Below, piece by piece: positions 34,830 to 42,719 of a stretch of DNA of 64,000 nt (its first letter is position 1; every line of letters starts with the position of its first letter). The notes under the pieces are model-generated. The model searched no databases and was not told where the DNA came from. It saw only the letters and a program-made list of their open reading frames with translations. The position numbers were made by a program, and so were the translations under genes. This stretch comes from Cellulophaga sp. HaHaR_3_176 (lineage in GTDB: Bacteria; Bacteroidota; Bacteroidia; Flavobacteriales; Flavobacteriaceae). Location: contig NZ_CP058990.1 in the NCBI RefSeq assembly GCF_019021925.1, positions 860,001 to 924,000 on the forward strand. Direction: 5' to 3'.

Positions 34830-37592
34830 TTATTGTCTACTTAGACTTCTTGTACTTTGTTTGTCCCATTTAAGGTCGCTTAGTATGGAGCTAGAAATTC
34901 CTATAAAGAAATCCCATCGTTCGTAGAGACCAAATGGTGTCCAGTTTAAACGTACGTTAAAACTTCCTAACTCTCTTTGGAAACGTAATTGGGTAATAGA
35001 GAAACCTTTATTTACAAAATCGTAACCAGAAGATGCTCCGACTTTCAGCTTGGGTGTTAATTCAATATTTCCTGAAAACATTAAACTGTGGGTGTTAATG
35101 ATATTTTCTCTATTAGGGTTGGAATAACTCACAGTGTAGGCCAATCTTAAATCCCAAGGTATTTTATTAGAATATAGGCCGGTTTCTCTTTCTTCCTCGT
35201 CTTCTTTATCATTTGGTCTCTTTTGATTCATAAAATCACTATCGCCAAAAAGATCATCAGTTCTACCGCCACTAGATGCGTTATAATCGTATTTGTTATC
35301 GATATCTTCCTCTTTGTTATCTTTATCGTTTTTCTTATCAAAATCTTTACTAGAAAAACTATAGCTAATATTACCTCTTGCATTAGTTAATCGAGCCCAG
35401 CTACCACCATTGTCAATGTTAAAAGTGTTTATTCTAGTTCCATTATTATCAATTGCATAAGGATCTAAAGTACCAGCAAAGTTAATAGACATTTTATTTT
35501 TTAAAATACTAGTACCACCACTAAAACTTATAGGACTTAATTTTAGAGAATCTGCATTAAAGTTATATCCTGTAGAGAAGTTTAAGTTTCTTAGAATTTG
35601 TATTTTCTTGGCTTCAGTTTCGGTAGAATCTTTAGATCTTACTTTTGCTTCAAGCGTATTTGCTAAAGAAAAACTCAATGAGTTAGATTTACTCAAACTT
35701 GGAGATCCATTTAAGGTACCTTCAAATCGAGTATATCTTTGGAGTTCTTCGTTTATAATTACTTGTTCACCGTTGCTATTTAATAGATCTTCATAAAACT
35801 GATCAAATGAAGGTGTGTACCCGTAGCTTATAGAGGGTCTAACGACATGTCGTATAGCCTGAATTTTTTTATCTTCTCCTAAATTAAGAGTACCATATAT
35901 GGTAGTACCTATACTTGTAGTGAAATTATATTTGTTAAAACGATCAAAGCCTTTTATGGTATCGGTAATTATCTCTGTTTTTGTAGTTTCGTCATAAGCT
36001 CTTCTGTAGGTATCTAGTGTCCATAAATCTTCATAAGTACCACCTACAGTAACACTAAGGTATTTAGCGACTTTAAAGTTGGTGCTTAATGGTATTCTGT
36101 GTCTGGCTCCAACTTTAGCATTATCAAACATTCTGCTAGACAAAAAATCGTCGTCATTTGTTGTAAGTGAGTTAGAGGCAGTTACATCATACTGAAAATT
36201 TATGTTTTGAATAAGTCCTTTCTTTATTCCATCTCTTTTTGCAAAAGGGTAAATACGCTCCATGCTAGCTTGAAAGGTAGGTAGTGTCATGGTGATATTG
36301 TCAGTATCGGTATCAGTTAAAGTGCTACTTGTTAATTGACTATGAGAAGCTGTTAAACTCATATTTACTGAAGGATACTCAGGAAATGTTTTTGAATAGG
36401 ATATGGAAGATGATAAGGTATTGTTTTGAGTGTTTGATATATCTTGTATTCTAAGCGAATTTATATAGTATTGGCTACTTCCTAGGTTTACAGAAGCTGA
36501 GAAACTTGAATTTGGATTCGATTTTTGATCTTGTGAGTGGTTCCATTGTATGTTGTAATTTGTACTTCTACTATAATCATCAAAACCTTTTTGACTGTTT
36601 ATAATATTTTGAAATTGTACATTAAAACCACCTCTAAATTTATATCTTTTAGCGTAAACAGATCTAGAGCTCAACCCATAACTACCATTAGTATATAAAT
36701 CTCCAGTTACTTCTAAATCAGCATATTCTCCAATTGGTAAATAATAACCTCCATTTTGTAAAAAATACCCACGGTCAGCTATGTTACCAAAAGTCGGAAA
36801 AATAAGTCCTCCAGTTCTACCCGTTGACATCGGAAAATAAGCAAAAGGTAAAAATAAAGGAGTGGGTACATCTGCAATATACATATTACTAAACCCAGCT
36901 ATTACCTTTTTTTTAGGTACAAACTTAGCTTTGTTAACGAGTATGTAATAATCAGGGTTAACTGTATCCTTTGAAGTAGTTAACCTTCCTTTATTTAAAA
37001 AATAAACAGAATCATTTTCTTTTTTAGTGATTTCGGCATAAACATTCATGGCATCACTACCGAGTTCTCCTAAACCAGCTTCTTGTTCTGTTCTAGAATT
37101 CCAAATTAATGCTTTTTTCGTATCGAAGTTAAATCGGATAGAGTCGGGTATAACTACACTTCCTCCTTGTTTAAAATAGGGTAATTGAGTGTAGTTGCCT
37201 AAAGAATCTTTAATTCTACCAGCGTAAACTTCATTTTTAATATAATCCATTATTATAATACCTGCTTTTAGCTCGGTATCTTGATAATAGATTTCAGCTT
37301 CATTGTATAAATAAATTTTTTGATCTTTCTGACTCAATTTAACATAGTCTTTAGCTCGGTATTTTATTTTATCTAATAAAAGAGTAGGCTTTTTGTTAAG
37401 TGAATCAATTTGTGTAGAATCTACAGTTGTGCTGTCTTTTATTAGTATGTTTGTATAGTCTGTAGGTGCTATAATTGAGTCTTGAATTGACTTTATAGGT
37501 AGTATAACTACTTTGTCTTCTTGACTAAACAAGCAAGAAAAGCTGCTAAATAGCAGAACTAATAAAAGTAAATGATGTTTGTTTGATTGCAA
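34830..37592 (-). CDS. lptD: LPS assembly outer-membrane protein LptD
   Basis: The 920-residue protein has a signal peptide, a periplasmic OstA/LptA-like beta-jellyroll region (about 80-230, with the D-x-x-x-N-x-x-Y-A pattern) and a large C-terminal beta-barrel (about 250-920) rich in alternating aromatic residues. It inserts lipopolysaccharide into the outer leaflet. An acidic low-complexity stretch of D, K and E (around 755-810) interrupts the barrel and is probably an exposed loop. The Bacteroidota form is longer than that of E. coli. A -7 promoter box lies about 62 nt upstream. Confidence 0.93.
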   Translation of the reverse strand: MQSNKHHLLLLVLLFSSFSCLFSQEDKVVILPIKSIQDSIIAPTDYTNILIKDSTTVDSTQIDSLNKKPTLLLDKIKYRAKDYVKLSQKDQKIYLYNEAEIYYQDTELKAGIIIMDYIKNEVYAGRIKDSLGNYTQLPYFKQGGSVVIPDSIRFNFDTKKALIWNSRTEQEAGLGELGSDAMNVYAEITKKENDSVYFLNKGRLTTSKDTVNPDYYILVNKAKFVPKKKVIAGFSNMYIADVPTPLFLPFAYFPMSTGRTGGLIFPTFGNIADRGYFLQNGGYYLPIGEYADLEVTGDLYTNGSYGLSSRSVYAKRYKFRGGFNVQFQNIINSQKGFDDYSRSTNYNIQWNHSQDQKSNPNSSFSASVNLGSSQYYINSLRIQDISNTQNNTLSSSISYSKTFPEYPSVNMSLTASHSQLTSSTLTDTDTDNITMTLPTFQASMERIYPFAKRDGIKKGLIQNINFQYDVTASNSLTTNDDDFLSSRMFDNAKVGARHRIPLSTNFKVAKYLSVTVGGTYEDLWTLDTYRRAYDETTKTEIITDTIKGFDRFNKYNFTTSIGTTIYGTLNLGEDKKIQAIRHVVRPSISYGYTPSFDQFYEDLLNSNGEQVIINEELQRYTRFEGTLNGSPSLSKSNSLSFSLANTLEAKVRSKDSTETEAKKIQILRNLNFSTGYNFNADSLKLSPISFSGGTSILKNKMSINFAGTLDPYAIDNNGTRINTFNIDNGGSWARLTNARGNISYSFSSKDFDKKNDKDNKEEDIDNKYDYNASSGGRTDDLFGDSDFMNQKRPNDKEDEEERETGLYSNKIPWDLRLAYTVSYSNPNRENIINTHSLMFSGNIELTPKLKVGASSGYDFVNKGFSITQLRFQRELGSFNVRLNWTPFGLYERWDFFIGISSSILSDLKWDKQSTRSLSRQ

Positions 37593-37653
37593 GGCTATAA
37601 GTCCTATTTTTGTAATAGTTTGTCTTGTCTTAATGACTGTTTAGAATCAATGC

Positions 37654-37661
37654 CAAACTTA
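37654..37661 (-). promoter_or_regulatory. -7 element of the lptD promoter
   Basis: On the minus strand TAAGTTTG matches TAnnTTTG, about 62 nt before the lptD ATG, within the 139-nt gap to the divergent amidase gene. No upstream TTTG box is clear. Confidence 0.45.
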
Positions 37662-37731
37662 CATATATTTTTTGTTCTGTAGTATGTACATTACAATTAA
37701 TTTAACCTTATAATGATTAATATTATATTTT

Positions 37732-38946
37732 ATGAATAAAAATTGTTTTTATCTGCTGTTCTTTTTTGTGTTAATATTTGCTTCCACATCATTTGCTAGC
37801 GGTAAAACTGAGTTCTCGCAAGAAAACCCATTTGTAGTTGTTTTAGATGCAGGTCATGGAGGTCATGACCCAGGAAATTTAGGAAATGGTTATTTAGAAA
37901 AAAACATAGCTTTAAATATTGTATTACAAGTTGGTGCTATTTTAGAAAAGAACCCTAATATTAAAGTCATATATACCCGTAATGATGATACTTTTGTTGA
38001 TTTATATGTAAGGGGAGAAATTGCAAATAAGGCAAATGCAAATTTATTTGTTTCAGTTCATTGTGATTCTCATACATCTGAAGCGCATGGGGCAGGTACA
38101 TTTGTATTGGGTTTACATGCTAATAAACAAAATTTCGAAATTGCTAAAAAGGAAAACTCTGCTATTTATTTAGAAGATAATTATGAGACTCGTTATGCTG
38201 AATACAATATTAATTCTCCAGAATCTGTTATAGGATTAACAATTATGCAAGAAGAGTTTTTAGATCAAAGTATACTTTTGGCTAAAACTATGCAAGATAA
38301 TTTTACAGGTCAACTAAAAAGAAAAGATAGACAGGTAAAACAAGCAGGATTTATTGTTTTGCACCAGACATTTATGCCAAGTGTTTTGGTAGAAACAGGT
38401 TTTTTGACTTACAAACCAGAGGGACAGTATTTAAATTCTGTAAAGGGACAAAAGGAAATGGGTACAGCTATAGCTACTGCTATATTAGATTATAAAAAGA
38501 ATTTAACAAGTAATACCTCTAATAGCACGCCAATAACAAAACCTAAAGAAACAGTTGTTGTAAAAGAAGTAAAGCCAGTTGTTAAAGAGGTTGTAAAGGC
38601 ACCTGAAGAAGTTATTGTAAAAGAAAAAACTCCTGTTGTAGTAAAAGAAGATAAGCCTATAATAAAGGAAGTTATAAAACCTAATGTGTTGTTTAAAATT
38701 CAAATCTTAGCTACTAGTCAAAATTGGTCAGTTACTTCTAATAATTTTAAAGGCTTAAAAAATATATCAAAAGAGAGTTATAAAACTTTTTTTAGATATT
38801 TATATAGTGAAACAGAATCGTTTAATAGTGCTAAGAAATTGAAAGAAGATGCTAATGCAAAAGGTTATAAAGATGCGTATATTGTAGCTTATAAAAATGG
38901 TGAGCGTATCACTATTAAAGAAGCTTTAAAATACGAGTCTAATTAA
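37732..38946 (+). CDS. N-acetylmuramoyl-L-alanine amidase with SPOR-like C-terminus
   Basis: The 404-residue protein has a signal peptide (about 1-23) and an Amidase_3 zinc hydrolase domain (about 33-255): H42 in L-D-A-G-H-G-G, E56, H110 in S-V-H-C-D and catalytic Glu in V-E-T-G-F. Residues about 265-320 form a linker of repeated V-V-K-E-V/P-type units. The end (about 322-404) resembles a SPOR peptidoglycan-binding domain. It cleaves stem peptides from glycan strands during cell division. It is divergent from lptD and heads a run of envelope genes on the plus strand. Confidence 0.93.
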   Translation: MNKNCFYLLFFFVLIFASTSFASGKTEFSQENPFVVVLDAGHGGHDPGNLGNGYLEKNIALNIVLQVGAILEKNPNIKVIYTRNDDTFVDLYVRGEIANKANANLFVSVHCDSHTSEAHGAGTFVLGLHANKQNFEIAKKENSAIYLEDNYETRYAEYNINSPESVIGLTIMQEEFLDQSILLAKTMQDNFTGQLKRKDRQVKQAGFIVLHQTFMPSVLVETGFLTYKPEGQYLNSVKGQKEMGTAIATAILDYKKNLTSNTSNSTPITKPKETVVVKEVKPVVKEVVKAPEEVIVKEKTPVVVKEDKPIIKEVIKPNVLFKIQILATSQNWSVTSNNFKGLKNISKESYKTFFRYLYSETESFNSAKKLKEDANAKGYKDAYIVAYKNGERITIKEALKYESN

Positions 38947-39002
38947 TAGTCTATCTTCTAAAAATTATTTCTAATTTTGTTAAGAATCCTAAATTTATTC
39001 AT

Positions 39003-39968
39003 TTGAAGATTTCAAGAGAAGTTAAAACAGGTATTATAGTTGTAGGTGGAATTCTATTATTTTTAATGGGGTTCAGTTATTTGAAATCATCATCTATTTT
39101 TGATAATAGTAAAACCTTTTATGCTATATACGATAACGTAGGTGGTTTACAAAGTGGAACGCCAGTTTCTATCAACGGTTTTACTGTTGGCAAAGTAAAT
39201 GATATAAAGTTTAAAGATGGTTCAGGTAAATTATTGGTTACTTTTTCGGTAAGTAATGATTTTGAATTTTCTAAAAACAGTAGAGCAGAGCTTTACGATA
39301 CTGGTATTATAGGAGGAAAAGGGATTCAGATAATTCCTATTTTTGATGAAGCACCTAAAGCCAAGTCAGGAGATATATTAGCTTCAAGCACTAAACCAGG
39401 TTTAACAGATCTTGTTCAACAAAATTTAGCACCATTACAAAGTAAAATAGAAGGTGCAGTTACCAATGCTGATTCACTTTTAATTAATTTTAATCAAATT
39501 TTAGACACAAAAACAAAGAAAGAGTTGAGAGAGAGTATAGGTGGTCTTAATGCTTTAATTAAAAACTTTCAAGTAACCTCTAATTCTTTAAATGGATTAT
39601 TAGCAGATAATAAAAAACAGCTAGATAATTCTATAAAAAACATTAATAATATCACTGATAATTTTTCTAAAATTTCAGATTCTATTTCACAAGTAGGTTT
39701 GACAAAAACAATGAAAAACCTAGAGTCTACTTTAGGTAATTTAGATGCGATGTTAGCTAAAATAGAAAAAGGAGATGGAACTCTTGGAAAATTAATGACA
39801 GATGAAGAACTTTATAATAACCTTACCGCATCTACAAGAGAGCTAGATTTATTGCTTCAGGATTTTCGTTTAAATCCAAAAAGGTATGTTAATGTATCTG
39901 TTTTTGGTAAAAAGCAAATAGACTACGAATTACCAGAAGAAGATCCTGCTCAGAATATAGAAAACTAA
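39003..39968 (+). CDS. MCE/MlaD family lipid transport protein
   Basis: The 321-residue protein has one N-terminal membrane helix (about 10-27), an MCE domain (about 36-115, with G-L-x-x-G-x-P-V-x-I-N-G-x-x-V-G-x-V) and a long helical tail (about 140-300). MCE proteins bind phospholipids in the periplasm as part of MlaFED-type importers. No mlaE or mlaF gene is adjacent. The start is TTG, followed at once by the conserved M-K-I-S-R-E-V-K-T pattern of the family. The Fe-S protein gene begins 6 nt after its stop. Confidence 0.92.
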   Translation: MKISREVKTGIIVVGGILLFLMGFSYLKSSSIFDNSKTFYAIYDNVGGLQSGTPVSINGFTVGKVNDIKFKDGSGKLLVTFSVSNDFEFSKNSRAELYDTGIIGGKGIQIIPIFDEAPKAKSGDILASSTKPGLTDLVQQNLAPLQSKIEGAVTNADSLLINFNQILDTKTKKELRESIGGLNALIKNFQVTSNSLNGLLADNKKQLDNSIKNINNITDNFSKISDSISQVGLTKTMKNLESTLGNLDAMLAKIEKGDGTLGKLMTDEELYNNLTASTRELDLLLQDFRLNPKRYVNVSVFGKKQIDYELPEEDPAQNIEN

Positions 39969-39974
39969 AATTTT

Positions 39975-41285
39975 ATGCAATACATCCCTCAAGTACTGTT
40001 TAGTATCTTACTGATTTTAGGAATTGGTTTGTTTGCTAACAACGTTAAAAAATTATCTCGTAATATTAAACTGGGTAAAGATGTTGATGTAAGTGATAAT
40101 AGGCCACAACGATGGAAAAATATGGCAAAAATAGCTTTAGGTCAAACCAAAATGGTGGTTAGACCAATTGCTGGTTTTTTACATATAATAGTTTACGTTG
40201 GTTTTATTATAATAAACATAGAAGTTTTAGAAATTGTTGTAGATGGTATTTTTGGAACTCATAGAATTGGTTTAAGTGTATTAAATAAATCAATTTACGG
40301 GTTTTTAATAGGCTCATTTGAGGTGTTAGCAGTTTTGGTATTAATCTCGGTAATACTTTTTTGGATCCGTAGAAATATTATAAAAATAAAACGTTTTCTA
40401 AGTGCTGAAATGACAGGGTGGCCAAAGAATGATGGTAATATTATTCTTTATTTTGAAGTTGTTTTAATGTGTTTATTTTTAATAATGAATGCAACCGATA
40501 CGAGTTTTCAAAACTTAGCATCAGGTAATGTAGTGAGCCAATTTATAGCACCTTTGTTTAGTGGAATGGCAGAAACAACACTACATATTGTAGAACGTAC
40601 AGCATGGTGGATTCATATTATTGGAATATTAGCTTTCTTAAATTACTTATATTTTTCGAAGCATTTACATATTCTTTTAGCTTTCCCGAATACTTTTTAT
40701 GGAAAATTAAGACCAAAAGGACAGTTTTTAAATAACGAAGCAGTAACAAAAGAAGTGAAATTAATGATGGATCCTTCTGCAGATCCATTTGCAGCACCTG
40801 CTGAAGATGCCCCAGTTCCTGAAAAATTTGGAGCATCAGATGTGATGGATTTAAATTGGGTACAATTATTAAATGCCTATACCTGTACTGAATGTGGTAG
40901 ATGTACTAGTGAGTGTCCTGCAAACCAGACTGGTAAAAAATTATCTCCTAGAAAAATTATGATGGATACCAGAGATCGCCTGGTTGAAGTAGGAAAAAAT
41001 ATTGATACCAACAAAGGAACCTTTGTACCTGATGGTAAACAATTATTAGGTGATTATATTTCGAATGAAGAATTATGGGCATGTACATCGTGTAATGCAT
41101 GTGTACAGGCTTGCCCTGTAAGTATAGACCCTCTATCAATCATTATGGATATGAGGCAATATTTAGTAATGGAGCAATCTGCTGCACCATCTGATTTAAA
41201 TAATATGATGGGGAATATTGAAAACAACGGAGCTCCATGGCCATTTAACCAACAAGATAGATTAAACTGGTCAAACGAATCATAA
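39975..41285 (+). CDS. Membrane 4Fe-4S protein, HdrD/GlpC-like
   Basis: The 436-residue protein has a hydrophobic N-terminal half of about five membrane helices (to about 235) and a ferredoxin-like domain with two full clusters: C304-x2-C307-x2-C310-x3-C314-P and C370-x2-C373-x2-C376-x3-C380-P. It resembles the membrane Fe-S subunits that pass electrons between quinones and soluble CCG-domain proteins. It is followed 12 nt later by a CCG-domain gene, so the two most likely form one complex, split in two where HdrD/GlpC-type proteins are fused. The donor and acceptor are unknown. Confidence 0.9.
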   Translation: MQYIPQVLFSILLILGIGLFANNVKKLSRNIKLGKDVDVSDNRPQRWKNMAKIALGQTKMVVRPIAGFLHIIVYVGFIIINIEVLEIVVDGIFGTHRIGLSVLNKSIYGFLIGSFEVLAVLVLISVILFWIRRNIIKIKRFLSAEMTGWPKNDGNIILYFEVVLMCLFLIMNATDTSFQNLASGNVVSQFIAPLFSGMAETTLHIVERTAWWIHIIGILAFLNYLYFSKHLHILLAFPNTFYGKLRPKGQFLNNEAVTKEVKLMMDPSADPFAAPAEDAPVPEKFGASDVMDLNWVQLLNAYTCTECGRCTSECPANQTGKKLSPRKIMMDTRDRLVEVGKNIDTNKGTFVPDGKQLLGDYISNEELWACTSCNACVQACPVSIDPLSIIMDMRQYLVMEQSAAPSDLNNMMGNIENNGAPWPFNQQDRLNWSNES

Positions 41286-41297
41286 TATAACTTAGGT

Positions 41298-42089
41298 ATG
41301 AGTAATGAATTAAAAGTGCCAACAATGGCATCTCTTTTTGCTGAAGGAAAACAACCAGAAGTTTTATTTTGGGTAGGTTGTGCAGGAAGTTTTGATGATA
41401 GAGCAAAAAAAATAACAAAAGCTTTTGTGAAAATTTTAAACAAAGCAAATGTTAGTTTTGCAGTGTTAGGTACCGAAGAAAGTTGTACTGGTGACCCTGC
41501 AAAAAGATCAGGTAATGAGTTTCTTTTTCAAATGCAAGCGGTAACCAATATAGAGGTATTAAATGCATATGAGGTTAAAAAAGTAGTAACTGCTTGTCCA
41601 CATTGTTTTAATACTTTAAAAAACGAATACCCAGGTTTGGGAGGTACGTATGATGTTGTACACCATACTCAGTTTTTAAAACAACTACTCGATGAAGGTA
41701 GAATTACAATGGAAGGTGGTAAATTTAAAGGAAAGCGTATTACTTTTCATGACCCTTGTTATTTAGGTAGAGCTAATGATATTTATGAAGCTCCGCGTGA
41801 TTTAATTAAGAAGCTAGATGCAGAGTTAGTAGAAATGAAAAACTGCAAAACAAAAGGACTTTGTTGTGGAGCAGGAGGTGCGCAAATGTTTAAAGAGCCT
41901 GAACCAGGTAATAAAGACGTTAATATTGAGCGTACAGAACAGGCTTTAGATGTTAAACCAGATATTATTGCTGCGGGTTGTCCGTTTTGTAATACGATGA
42001 TGACTGATGGAGTGAAAAATAAAGAAAAAGAAGCAAGCATTGCTGTTATGGATATAGCAGAACTTATTGCTAGTGCTGAAGATTTATAA
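41298..42089 (+). CDS. CCG-domain Fe-S protein (HdrB/LutA-like)
   Basis: The 263-residue soluble protein has two CCG-type cysteine domains. Each carries a C-P-H/F-C or D-P-C element, and the pattern C-C-G-A-G-G-A-Q-M appears near residue 191. In heterodisulfide reductases such domains hold a noncubane or 4Fe-4S catalytic cluster. Together with the membrane Fe-S protein just upstream it probably forms a quinone-linked oxidoreductase. The substrate is unknown; lactate (LutA-like) and glycerol 3-phosphate (GlpC-like) are the nearest family precedents, but their partner genes are absent. Confidence 0.9.
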   Translation: MSNELKVPTMASLFAEGKQPEVLFWVGCAGSFDDRAKKITKAFVKILNKANVSFAVLGTEESCTGDPAKRSGNEFLFQMQAVTNIEVLNAYEVKKVVTACPHCFNTLKNEYPGLGGTYDVVHHTQFLKQLLDEGRITMEGGKFKGKRITFHDPCYLGRANDIYEAPRDLIKKLDAELVEMKNCKTKGLCCGAGGAQMFKEPEPGNKDVNIERTEQALDVKPDIIAAGCPFCNTMMTDGVKNKEKEASIAVMDIAELIASAEDL

Positions 42090-42130
42090 ATAAATTTTAC
42101 GCATTATTTATTCAATTTTAAATTAAAATC

Positions 42131-42613
42131 ATGTTAGTAGAATTTGAAAAATTACCAGAATCTTCGAGAGTTTGGATTTACCAAGCAAGCAGAAGTTTTT
42201 CTGAAGCAGAACTAATAGAATTACGTAGTGAGCTAGATTCTTTTTTACAAGAATGGACAGCTCATGGAAATGATTTAAATGCAGGTTACGAAATACCATA
42301 CAATAGATTTATTGTTATAGCATTAGACCAATCTGTAGCAGGAGCAACGGGGTGTTCTATCGATTCTTCAGTACGTTTTATTCAAGCCTTAGAGGCAAAA
42401 TATAATATAGATTTATTAGATAAAATGAATGTTTCTTATAAGCAAGGAGAATTTGTTGCTTATAAAACCTTAATAGATTTTAGAAAAATGGCAAAAAATA
42501 AGTCTGTTTCTAAAAATACTATTGTTTTTAATAACCTTGTAATTAATAAGGGAGAATATCAAAACAATTGGGAGGTACCTGCATCTGAAAGTTGGCATGC
42601 TAGCTTTATGTAA
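42131..42613 (+). CDS. Conserved Bacteroidota protein of unknown function
   Basis: The 160-residue soluble protein starts M-L-V-E-F-E-K-L-P and has conserved S-R-V-W-I-Y-Q-A, R-F-I-V-I-A-L-D, and A-G-A-T-G-C-S-I-D-S-S-V-R-F segments. I recognise it as a lineage-conserved family sometimes labelled as an ABC transporter ATPase. That label is not supported, because there is no Walker A, Walker B or signature motif. The V-x-G-x-T-G-C-S-I-D-x-S motif with its cysteine may be an active or binding site. It lies 41 nt after the CCG-domain gene, probably in the same transcript. Confidence 0.7.
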   Translation: MLVEFEKLPESSRVWIYQASRSFSEAELIELRSELDSFLQEWTAHGNDLNAGYEIPYNRFIVIALDQSVAGATGCSIDSSVRFIQALEAKYNIDLLDKMNVSYKQGEFVAYKTLIDFRKMAKNKSVSKNTIVFNNLVINKGEYQNNWEVPASESWHASFM

Positions 42614-42719
42614 TATTCTTTTAAATTCGTTTCCTCAAACCTATAATTTTAATATAAAACATCGATTAAATGCAATAAAAGGCATTATTTTTGGTTGCCT
42701 ATATTAGATGTATTTCCCT

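Noticed and set aside
38503..38703. Minus-strand frame rich in aromatic residues inside the amidase gene
   Set aside because: It is the antisense reading of the Lys/Val/Glu-rich repeat linker, with no start context or family resemblance.
42670..42693. Hairpin AATGC/GCATT followed by T run before the GH3 gene as a terminator
   Set aside because: The stem is only 5 bp and AT-rich; it is too weak to list as a terminator.
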